NCBI GenBank assembly: GCA_963699175.1
Contig: OY969418.1
Span: forward strand, 2,418,001 to 2,482,000
DNA length: 64,000 nt
Source of the DNA: JACPYM01 sp963699175
GTDB taxonomy: Bacteria; Acidobacteriota; Blastocatellia; RBC074
Direction: 5' to 3'
Below, piece by piece: positions 31,371 through 38,791 of this stretch (position 1 is the stretch's first letter; every line of letters begins with the position of its first letter). Both the position numbers and the translations under genes were made by a program. The notes below the pieces were generated by a model. The model saw nothing but the letters and a program-made list of their open reading frames with translations. It had not been told where the DNA came from and ran no database searches.

Positions 31371-32399
31371 ATGAGAAACCAATTGCTGTTTACTGTCAGT
31401 GAAACCAGCCAAGTGGGAGAAGCGCGACGCAAGACGATAGATTTAGCCAAGGGGTTGGGCTTTGACGAAGCCGGAACGGAGAAGGCGGCGATTATCGCAA
31501 CTGAGTTGGCGACCAACCTCGTCAAGCATGCAGGAGGTGGCGCGTTACTGGTGCGTGTGGTTGAACAAGAAGGCATTGGGCAAGACGGCATCAACGGGTT
31601 TGAATTGGTTACGGTGGATAAAGGGCGCGGCATAGCGAATGTCGCTGAATGCCTGCGCGATGGTTATTCGACCGGCGGCAGTCAGGGACAAGGGCTGGGA
31701 GCGATCCAGCGGCTCGCGGACTATTTCGACATCTATAGCCAAGCCGGAGCGGGCACAGTGATGCTGGCCCAAGTTTGGGCGAAGTCGGTGCTACCAAGGC
31801 CAGCGAACGCACGGCTCGAAGTCGGCGGTGTATGTTTGCCAAAGCGCGGTGAATCGGTGAGCGGCGATGCCTGGTCTGTCGTTCAATATCCTGACCGTTG
31901 CCTTGTGCTGGTGGCCGATGGGCTGGGACACGGGCCAGACGCGGCGGCCGCGGCCGGCGAGGCTGTGCGCGTCTTCAAAAGCGATTCGACGCTGGAGCCT
32001 GCGCGCTTGCTTGAATCAATTCACCGAGCCTTGCGTCCGACACGCGGGGCAGCGGTGGCCGTGGCCGAGGTCGCGTTTGGACGCCAAGTCAAATTCGCCG
32101 GCATTGGCAATATCGCTGGCAGCGTGATTTCCAATACCAACGGCATCAACGGGACACGCCATATGGTTTCGCACAACGGAATTGCCGGGCACGAGGCGCG
32201 TAAGTTTCAGGAATTCACTTATCCCTGGACGCGCGGCTCATTGCTGGTGCTGCATTCTGACGGACTTAACACACGCTGGAATCTGGAAGCCCATGCGGGC
32301 TTAGCCCTGCGCCATCCGAGCATGATTGCCGGATTGCTTTATCGGGATTTTGAACGCAAGACGGATGACGTGACGGTGGTGGTGGGTAGAGAACGTTGA
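31371..32399 (+). CDS. RsbT/RsbW-like ATPase fused to an RsbX-type PP2C phosphatase
   Basis: A 342-residue protein with two domains. Residues about 1-135 are a GHKL ATPase (ATELATNLVKHAGGG N-box, TVDKGRGIAN, GSQGQGLGAIQRL). Residues about 150-342 are a SpoIIE/RsbX-type PP2C phosphatase with LVADGLGHGPDAA, LLVLHSDGLNTRW and KTDDVTVVVG, retaining the metal-binding Asp residues. By analogy with RsbX it should dephosphorylate RsbR and RsbS and reset the stressosome, while the ATPase half could dock as an RsbT-like subunit. It starts 11 bp after rsbT, so it belongs to the same operon. Confidence 0.88.
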   Translation: MRNQLLFTVSETSQVGEARRKTIDLAKGLGFDEAGTEKAAIIATELATNLVKHAGGGALLVRVVEQEGIGQDGINGFELVTVDKGRGIANVAECLRDGYSTGGSQGQGLGAIQRLADYFDIYSQAGAGTVMLAQVWAKSVLPRPANARLEVGGVCLPKRGESVSGDAWSVVQYPDRCLVLVADGLGHGPDAAAAAGEAVRVFKSDSTLEPARLLESIHRALRPTRGAAVAVAEVAFGRQVKFAGIGNIAGSVISNTNGINGTRHMVSHNGIAGHEARKFQEFTYPWTRGSLLVLHSDGLNTRWNLEAHAGLALRHPSMIAGLLYRDFERKTDDVTVVVGRER

Positions 32400-32410
32400 G
32401 GAAGCTTACC

Positions 32411-32508
32411 GTACCGTAGACTGTCAGTCTGCGGAAGACTCGATTTCTTACCCACCGGAACCGAAGGGCACAATACTGAGTCTTCCGCAGACTGACAGTC
32501 TACGGTAC
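32411..32508. repeat. Perfect 31-bp inverted repeat between stressosome genes
   Basis: Arms at 32411-32441 and 32478-32508 are perfectly complementary (31/31) around a 36-bp loop; each contains AGACTGTCAGTCT. It starts 11 bp after the PP2C stop and ends 20 bp before the histidine kinase start. It could modulate read-through into the kinase. Confidence 0.92.
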
Positions 32509-32528
32509 ACCAAGAAGAACATCACGAA

Positions 32529-34277
32529 ATGGGTTTGCCAATTCTTTCCATAACAGTCGAAAGAGAGAATGACATTGTTTTAGCGCGTCAACGCGCGCGC
32601 CAGGTCGCCGCGTTGCTAGGGATTGACACGCAGAGTCAGACGCGTTTTGCCACCGCCGTGTCAGAAATCGTGCGGAATGCGATCAGCTACGGCGGCGGCG
32701 GCAAAATTGAATTCGTCTTGGAGGGCAACACTGCGCCGCAACTCTTACTGGCACGCATCAGCGACCAAGGGCCGGGGATCGCAGACCTCGCCGAACTCCT
32801 GAACGGGCAGCGCCAATCGGCTCAGGGAATGGGCCAGGGAATGGGCCTGATTAACGCCCGGCGCTTAACCGATCAATTCAACATCGCCTCGGAGCCAGGC
32901 AAAGGCACAGCCGTAGAGATGCGGCAGCTTCTGCCCAAGTCAGCGCCGACCATTACAGCCAATCGCCTGGCACGCATCGCTCAGGAGCTGGAACAACAAT
33001 GGCTGAGCGATCCTTTCGAAGAAATCCAGCGACAGAATCGCGAGTTGATGCGGACGCTCGAAGAATTGCGGCGACGCCAAGAAGACCTTGTCCGCCTGAA
33101 CAAGGAACTGGAAGACACCAATCGTGGTGTGGTCGCGCTCTACGCCGAATTGGATGAAAAGGCCGAGCAGTTAAGCGGCGCCAACGAGATGAAGACGCGC
33201 TTCCTCTCCTACCTGAGCCACGAGTTTCGCACCCCGCTCAACTCGATCCTCGCGCTGGCGCGCCTGTTGCTCGACCGCTCGGACGGCGATTTGGCGCCTG
33301 AGCAGGAGAAGCAAGTCACTTTCATTTCGCGGTCGGCGAGTGAGTTGACCGATATGGTCAACGACTTGCTCGACTTGTCGAAGATCGAGGCGGGCAAGAT
33401 TGAGATATACCCAAGCGAGTTCGAGGTCGCCAACCTTTTCAGCGCCCTACGCGGAATGCTGCGACCGATGCTTGCTGGCGAACAGGTGAACTTGATTTTT
33501 GAAGAGCCGAGCGAACTTCCTCCGCTCTACACCGACGAGGGGAAGGTCGCCCAAATCTTGCGCAACTTTCTCTCAAACGCGCTTAAATTCACCGAGCGCG
33601 GCGAGGTGCGGGTGAGCGCGCAGCTTGCAACTAACCGGCGGGCGGTGATCTTCTCGGTGGCCGACACCGGCATCGGCGTTGCGCCGGAAGACCAGGAGCG
33701 GATTTTCGAGGAGTTCACGCAGGTCAAGCATTCATTGCAAAAAAAGGTCAAAGGCACAGGGCTAGGTTTGCCGCTCTGTCGCAAGCTGGCCGAGTTGCTC
33801 GGCGGCAGTGTCGAGGTGAAGAGTCAACCGGGAGTCGGTTCCACCTTTTCTACTAGCATCCCGCTTACGTATTCGCAGAAGGGGCCGATCGCCGAGAAGA
33901 TATTGCTCATTGACGATGAAGAGGCGGCCCGCTATGTGCTCAAGAAATTTTTGAAGAATATCTGTCCCACTGTGCTGGAAGCGTCGGATGGCGCTACGGG
34001 GCTTAGTTTGGCGCGCGCTGAGCAGCCTCAGTTGATCTTTCTCGATCTGGTCATGCCTGGTATGACCGGCACGGAAGTCCTGGCGCAATTGAAAGCCGAT
34101 GAGCAAACCAGAGACATCCCGGTGTTGATCATTACTTCTAAAGCCTTAAGCCGGGGAGAACGCGACCATCTGACGACTTACGCCGAGGCGATTATTCCCA
34201 AAGCCGAGTTGGGGCCAGACAAATTAGCTGCGGCGCTTAAGCAGGTCTTCGGAGCGGATGTGTTAAGCGCGACGTAA
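32529..34277 (+). CDS. Hybrid histidine kinase with an N-terminal RsbT-like ATPase domain and C-terminal receiver
   Basis: 582 residues, no membrane segment. Domains: an RsbT-like GHKL ATPase (1-135; SEIVRNAISYGGGG, SDQGPGIAD, GMGQGMGLINARRL); a coiled coil (about 150-225); HisKA with SHEFRTPLNS (His near 231); a histidine kinase ATPase (LRNFLSNALKFTE, VADTGIGV, GTGLGLPL); and a receiver with LIFLDLVMPGMTG and an intact acidic pair LIDDEE. The N-terminal domain could let it enter the stressosome as an RsbT surrogate and pass stress signals to a phosphorelay. It is separated from the upstream stressosome genes only by the 98-bp hairpin. No output domain follows the receiver. Confidence 0.9.
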   Translation: MGLPILSITVERENDIVLARQRARQVAALLGIDTQSQTRFATAVSEIVRNAISYGGGGKIEFVLEGNTAPQLLLARISDQGPGIADLAELLNGQRQSAQGMGQGMGLINARRLTDQFNIASEPGKGTAVEMRQLLPKSAPTITANRLARIAQELEQQWLSDPFEEIQRQNRELMRTLEELRRRQEDLVRLNKELEDTNRGVVALYAELDEKAEQLSGANEMKTRFLSYLSHEFRTPLNSILALARLLLDRSDGDLAPEQEKQVTFISRSASELTDMVNDLLDLSKIEAGKIEIYPSEFEVANLFSALRGMLRPMLAGEQVNLIFEEPSELPPLYTDEGKVAQILRNFLSNALKFTERGEVRVSAQLATNRRAVIFSVADTGIGVAPEDQERIFEEFTQVKHSLQKKVKGTGLGLPLCRKLAELLGGSVEVKSQPGVGSTFSTSIPLTYSQKGPIAEKILLIDDEEAARYVLKKFLKNICPTVLEASDGATGLSLARAEQPQLIFLDLVMPGMTGTEVLAQLKADEQTRDIPVLIITSKALSRGERDHLTTYAEAIIPKAELGPDKLAAALKQVFGADVLSAT

Positions 34278-34690
34278 GGAGAGGTAGATAGTTTCGCTGG
34301 GCACAGTGTTGTCTATTGGTATTTACACAGATAAATGCAAAAGCTTTTCCAGCCCCAACGGAGCTTTGGGCGCAGTAGCAACTTGGGTAATGATAAAAAT
34401 GTAAGGTTGCTATCGTTTTTGCCGCATAGCGGCAGTTGAATTTAGCCGTGGGTTTCAACCCACGGTATGTGCGCGCACCCGTTCCGCGTCGCGTAGCGAC
34501 GCTTGAATCAGGCGTCGCTGACGCGACGCGGGACACGCTGCCGAGCGTACCCGGCGTTGAAACGCCGGGCTAAAATCAGGTCGCCGCTACGCGGCTGCAA
34601 AAACGCAGTCTTACATTTTTACCATTAAGGCAACTTGTCTTGTATAGAGAGCAACGTATTGCATCTTGTCCTGCCAGCTAGGAAATTAAC
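34278..34690. other. Intergenic region containing a MITE-like element
   Basis: 413 bp with no gene. Most of it is the repeat element at 34388-34627; the flanks show no clear promoter or ORF. The element separates the two hybrid kinases. Confidence 0.6.
34388..34627. mobile_element. MITE-like element with terminal inverted repeats and nested hairpins
   Basis: 18-bp ends at 34388-34405 and 34610-34627 are inverted copies with one mismatch (TAATGATAAAAATGTAAG). Inside are several short palindromes: GCCGTGGGTTTCAACCCACGG, CGTCGCGTAGCGACG-like and CGTCGCTGACGCGACG-like blocks, CCCGGCGTTGAAACGCCGGG, and GCCGCTACGCGGC. No ORF lies within. The structure suggests a small non-autonomous mobile or structured repeat unit. 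Confidence 0.6.
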
Positions 34691-36871
34691 ATGACGAAAG
34701 AGGCGCACAACTTAATCTTGAACGTGGATGACCACGAGGCGACGCTGTATGCCAAAAGCCGTGTGCTGCGACGTGCGGGCTTTGAAGTCGTAGAGGCAAG
34801 TGGGGGAGCGGAGGCCTTACGCTTGGTAAACGAGCGCGTGCCGCAACTCGTGGTACTCAACGTCAATCTACCAGACATCAATGGCATAGAGGTTTGCCGG
34901 CGGATCAAGGCGCTGAACCTGAACACTCCTCCGCTTGTCCTACAGGTTTCAGCCTCTTTCCTTGCTTCTTCTGATAAAACGCGTGCGCTCGATGGCGGGG
35001 CCGACGGCTATCTGACAGAGCCAGTCGAACCGGACGAACTGGTCGCCACCGTGCGCTCGCTGCTGCGGTTGCGACAAGTCGAAATCGCATTGCAGCACAA
35101 GACTGAGCGGATGGCGCTGCTCGCGCAAGCGGCGGAACATTTGCTCGCGACTGATGACACCCGGCAAACAGTGCACAAGCTGTTTGAGAGAATCGCCAAC
35201 CATTTTGGCTTGAGCGTGTACTTCAATTACACAGTTGATGCCGAAGGGCGCAGCTTGCAGCTCGACTCGTGCACGGGCATTGCTGATGAAGAACAGCAGC
35301 GTATCAAGCGGCTCGCATTCGGTGAAGGAGTTTGTGGCACGGTTGCCCAAACGCGTGTCTGCCATATCACCAACAACGTGCAGCAGTCTACCAGTCCACT
35401 GACCGAGCGCATCCGCAGTTATGGAGCTCGCGCCTATGCCTGTTATCCCTTGCTGATCGGCGAGCGTCTGCTCGGCACACTCTCATTCGGCACCCGACAG
35501 AGAGATCATTTCAACGAGGACGAAGTCGAGTTCTTCCGCACCATCTGTTATTACGTGGCGATGGCCAAAGAGCGTGAGCGACTGATTGAAGCCGAGCGGC
35601 AACGCGCGGCGCAACTGGCTCAGAGCGCGCGTGAAAATCAAAAACTTTACGAGAAAGAGCAGGCGGCGCGCGTCGAGGCCGAAGACGCGCGCCAGATGGC
35701 GGAGGAGGCCAACCGGCTCAAGGACGAATTCCTGGCCAACGTCTCGCACGAGTTACGCGCGCCGCTCAATATGATAAAGGGGTGGACGGCGCTCCTGCGT
35801 GGCGGGCAACTCGCGCCTGACCAGGTGGCTAAAGCAATCGAGACTATTGAGCAGAGTGCGATGTCCCAGGGCCGCTTGGTGGAAGATTTGCTCGATGTCT
35901 CGCGCATCGGAGTGGGCGAACTGTGGCTTGATAATCAGCGCGTAGAATTGGGTGAGGTGATTAAAGCGACGCTTGAGGCGATCCGTCCTGCGGCAGAGGC
36001 AAAAGGCATCTCGCTGCAAGCGATTGTCGCACCGGCGGGAGTGGTGATGGGCGATCCAAATCGCCTACAGCAGGTCGTTTGGAATCTACTCTCGAACGCC
36101 ATCAAGTTCACGCCCGCTGGCGGCTGGGTGGATACGCGTCTGGCGCGTGTCAACTCAGACGTGGAAATTATTGTGGCCGATTCCGGCGTGGGTATCAGCG
36201 CCGCTTTTCTACCGCATGTCTTTGATCGTTTTCGCCAGGCGGACAGTTCGACCAAACGCCGCTACGGCGGGTTGGGCTTGGGACTCGCGATTGTCCGGCA
36301 CATCGTTGAATTACACGATGGCCAAATCACTGCCCAGAGCGCAGGCGAAGGACAGGGCGCGACTTTCATCGTCAAACTGCCGTTGGCCGTGGAAGCTGCC
36401 GTACCGCTTGCGCCGCCCACTGTTACTCCGGCTAGGGTCGCACTGCTCGACTACAAAATCCGGCTCGACGGGTTGCAGGTGCTGTTGGTGGATGACGAGA
36501 GTGACTCAAGAGAATTACTGGCCATCATCCTCAAGAATTATGGCGCCGTGCCGCTGCTGGCCGCTTCAGGCGCCGAAGGGCTGAAAGTGCTTGCACGCGA
36601 GCGCGTGGACGCGATCATCAGCGACATCAGCATGCCGGGCGAGGACGGCTATCAATTCATCCGCCAAGTGCGCGACCACGAGGCCGGGCGCAGCGCTTGG
36701 AAACCGGCGCTCGCGCTCACCGGCTACACGCGCCCGGAAGACCGCCTGCGCATTCTCGCCGCCGGTTTTCACGCTCACGTGGCAAAGCCCGTTGAGCCGA
36801 TTGAGCTGGTAATGGTCTTAGCCAGTCTGACCGGGTATATCAAGTTCGGCGAGGAGCCTGATTTGCAGTAG
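34691..36871 (+). CDS. Soluble hybrid histidine kinase: degenerate receiver, GAF, HisKA, ATPase, receiver
   Basis: 726 residues. The N-terminal receiver (1-120) keeps the acidic pair VDDH but has Asn57 (VVLNVNLPD) where the phospho-accepting Asp should be and Glu110 (LTEP) where the conserved Lys should be, so it is probably not phosphorylated. A GAF domain follows (about 150-300), then a coiled coil, HisKA (SHELRAPLNM), the kinase ATPase (WNLLSNAIKFTP, DSGVGIS, GGLGLGLAI) and a C-terminal receiver with intact IISDISMPG and AKP. There is no membrane segment. It sits after the stressosome-linked kinase and may receive signals from it, but that link is inferred only from proximity. Confidence 0.9.
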   Translation: MTKEAHNLILNVDDHEATLYAKSRVLRRAGFEVVEASGGAEALRLVNERVPQLVVLNVNLPDINGIEVCRRIKALNLNTPPLVLQVSASFLASSDKTRALDGGADGYLTEPVEPDELVATVRSLLRLRQVEIALQHKTERMALLAQAAEHLLATDDTRQTVHKLFERIANHFGLSVYFNYTVDAEGRSLQLDSCTGIADEEQQRIKRLAFGEGVCGTVAQTRVCHITNNVQQSTSPLTERIRSYGARAYACYPLLIGERLLGTLSFGTRQRDHFNEDEVEFFRTICYYVAMAKERERLIEAERQRAAQLAQSARENQKLYEKEQAARVEAEDARQMAEEANRLKDEFLANVSHELRAPLNMIKGWTALLRGGQLAPDQVAKAIETIEQSAMSQGRLVEDLLDVSRIGVGELWLDNQRVELGEVIKATLEAIRPAAEAKGISLQAIVAPAGVVMGDPNRLQQVVWNLLSNAIKFTPAGGWVDTRLARVNSDVEIIVADSGVGISAAFLPHVFDRFRQADSSTKRRYGGLGLGLAIVRHIVELHDGQITAQSAGEGQGATFIVKLPLAVEAAVPLAPPTVTPARVALLDYKIRLDGLQVLLVDDESDSRELLAIILKNYGAVPLLAASGAEGLKVLARERVDAIISDISMPGEDGYQFIRQVRDHEAGRSAWKPALALTGYTRPEDRLRILAAGFHAHVAKPVEPIELVMVLASLTGYIKFGEEPDLQ

Positions 36872-36884
36872 AAGAATTCACCCA

Positions 36885-37508
36885 TCATTGCGCTTCAAGC
36901 ACATCGGCTGGCGTGTTGAGATTGCGCAAGAACTTTTCAGCGCCGGGCAAATAAGCGTACTCGGCAAACGTCACACGCCGCGTGCGCACTCGCGCGCAAA
37001 GCCGGTCAAGTCGCAATACATCTTCCGCCAGCATCTGCTCAACCTGCGGCAAACAAGCCGCGCCATAAATCCCGGCGAGCATCTGCACTCGTTCCGCTTC
37101 ATCCAACGGCACGGTGAGTCCATGCGACGCGGTTTGCGCAGTTCCCTGCCGATCCATTGCTTGCAGCAGGCTGAGAAAGTCTGTGGTCACAAATGGCAAG
37201 TCGCAGGCAAGCACCAACGTCTTTTCGTCAGGCTGAGCGTGCCGCAGCGCAGTGTGAATGCCACCCAGCGGCCCACGATGATCATGCAGATCGTAAAGCA
37301 GCGCGGCGCGCCACTGTCGGGCGAGTTGCGCGTATGGGTCGGGTTGTGAATTGTCACGGCTGATGACGATGGCCAGCCGATCAGCGAGCGGTTGCGCGGC
37401 GGCCAACACGTGTTCGATCAAAGGTTGTCCGGCCAACTCCAGCCATGCTTTGTCACTGCCCATACGGGCGCTGCGTCCGCCTGCTTGAATCGCCGCCAGC
37501 AGTTTCAT
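36885..37508 (-). CDS. mobA: Molybdenum cofactor guanylyltransferase
   Basis: 207 residues. The N-terminus MKLLAAIQAGGRSARMGSDKAW is the nucleotidyltransferase signature of MobA, which adds GMP to molybdopterin to form the bis-MGD cofactor. LVLACDLPFVT contains the metal-binding Asp. ATG 37508 overlaps the stop of the upstream M48-like gene (ATGA), so the pair is coupled; the longer frame upstream lies within that gene and is rejected. It is convergent with the kinase gene, 14 bp away. Confidence 0.88.
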   Translation of the reverse strand: MKLLAAIQAGGRSARMGSDKAWLELAGQPLIEHVLAAAQPLADRLAIVISRDNSQPDPYAQLARQWRAALLYDLHDHRGPLGGIHTALRHAQPDEKTLVLACDLPFVTTDFLSLLQAMDRQGTAQTASHGLTVPLDEAERVQMLAGIYGAACLPQVEQMLAEDVLRLDRLCARVRTRRVTFAEYAYLPGAEKFLRNLNTPADVLEAQ

Positions 37509-38248
37509 AAATCGGGCGGTTTGCTCAGCCGTGGTTGGGGCGCGACTTTTAAGTTGAGTTGAAAATTCAGCGCCTTCAATTCGTCCCACTGCTTGGCAGT
37601 TTGCGTCCTGGCTTTGACCGCGAAGTTTAAGCGCCGCAACTCAGCGGGCAGGCGGTTTTGCCAATGCTTGAATTGAACGACAAAGTCACGACCGCGCAGC
37701 TCATCGAAATGTTGGACTTTCTTCAGCGCGACAGTCGCCAGGCGATTCAACAATGCGGCGCGCGTAGCGGGCAGCGGATGTTCTGCGTCGCTGCAATTGC
37801 GGCAGTCGTTGCCGAGTTTGCCCAGCATCTGCTTGACCAATTCCATATCACGCAGCAGCGCGACTGCGAAGAGATCGCACTGCGCTTCCCAAAGCTGCGG
37901 GTGCGCTTCGTAGCTGCGCAGGATCAGCAGGTGGCCGATTTCGTGGGCGAGCGCGGCCTGCTGCTCTTCGGGCGAGAGGACATCCAACAGCCGTGTTGAG
38001 ACGCAAATCTGCTGCGCGCCACAGACCCAGGCCTCGACCAGGCTCGATCTGACCACTTCGATCTTGATGCGCCCCAGCAATGCTTCGCCGCGTGTCACCA
38101 GATTCCAGAGGTTGACGCGTTGCAGCCAGTTTTGCGTATCTTCCAACAAGGCAGCGGCTGGTTCGTGATAATCAGCAGGGCGGTTCTCGGCCATCACCGC
38201 GGTGAGCGGCAAAAGTAGAAGAAGCGCGGCAAAAAATAACTTCGCCAT
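37505..38248 (-). CDS. Secreted M48-like metallopeptidase
   Basis: 247 residues. The start MAKLFFAALLLLLPLTAVMA (38248) is a clear signal peptide. The zinc motif AALAHEIGHLLI supplies HExxH, and EAQCDLFAVAL supplies the third ligand Glu and the Asp seen in M48 peptidases. The domain is short and the region C-terminal to it is helical and basic, without membrane helices, so it is probably periplasmic. Several Cys (CGAQQIC, CRNC) may form disulfides. It overlaps mobA by 4 bp, though no functional link is obvious. Confidence 0.78.
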   Translation of the reverse strand: MAKLFFAALLLLLPLTAVMAENRPADYHEPAAALLEDTQNWLQRVNLWNLVTRGEALLGRIKIEVVRSSLVEAWVCGAQQICVSTRLLDVLSPEEQQAALAHEIGHLLILRSYEAHPQLWEAQCDLFAVALLRDMELVKQMLGKLGNDCRNCSDAEHPLPATRAALLNRLATVALKKVQHFDELRGRDFVVQFKHWQNRLPAELRRLNFAVKARTQTAKQWDELKALNFQLNLKVAPQPRLSKPPDL

Positions 38249-38791
38249 AATCCGTTGCCGTGGCATTTCGTTGGGGCAGAGTCGTAATGCCGGGAATGCG
38301 AATTGGTTGATGGTTGTGTGAGGCCACACGCAAGCACGAGTGGCGGTTGTTATCGCTGACGCATTTTATGCAAACACGGGATGACTGCAAAGTAAAAGTC
38401 GTTCTGTATATTGCACTGCGTAAGTTTTCAGACGTTGCTAAAAAATGTGAGGCCAGTTCACCGCCGAGACGCTGAGAACGCAGAGACTCGCAGAGTAAAA
38501 GCAGGAGTAAAGAAGCTGACGGGCAAATTCTCTGCGCTGCCTCGTCGTTCTCAGCGTCTCGGCGGTGAAAGAAATTTGCATAGCTCTCGACATCACTTTT
38601 TGTCCGCTACCAATTTTGAAACGCTTGCAACAAGCGTCCTGGTACAGCGTTCATCCCTTGGAAATTGTCGAGTAGGCTGGCGCCTGACAATCTGCAAACG
38701 GTTTGATCTGTGTTATAGTGCCCGGCGTCAGGAAATGCGCCTGAGTCAGCGTTTGCCGCAAGAGTCGTTACGAGGAAAAGGAAGCAGTTAG
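38249..38791. other. Intergenic region with an inverted repeat
   Basis: 543 bp between divergent genes. It holds the inverted repeat at 38457-38569. A TATAGT at 38714-38719 could be a -10 box for the S55 gene, but no good -35 lies at the right distance. AGGAAAAGG precedes ATG 38792. Nothing else is recognised. Confidence 0.5.
38457..38569. repeat. Inverted repeat (TTCACCGC-GAGACGC family)
   Basis: Arms of 24 bp at 38457-38480 and 38546-38569 are perfectly complementary. The adjoining inner sequence is rich in CAGAG/CTCTG. The outer motif is shared with the repeat at 48557-48644. Confidence 0.88.
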
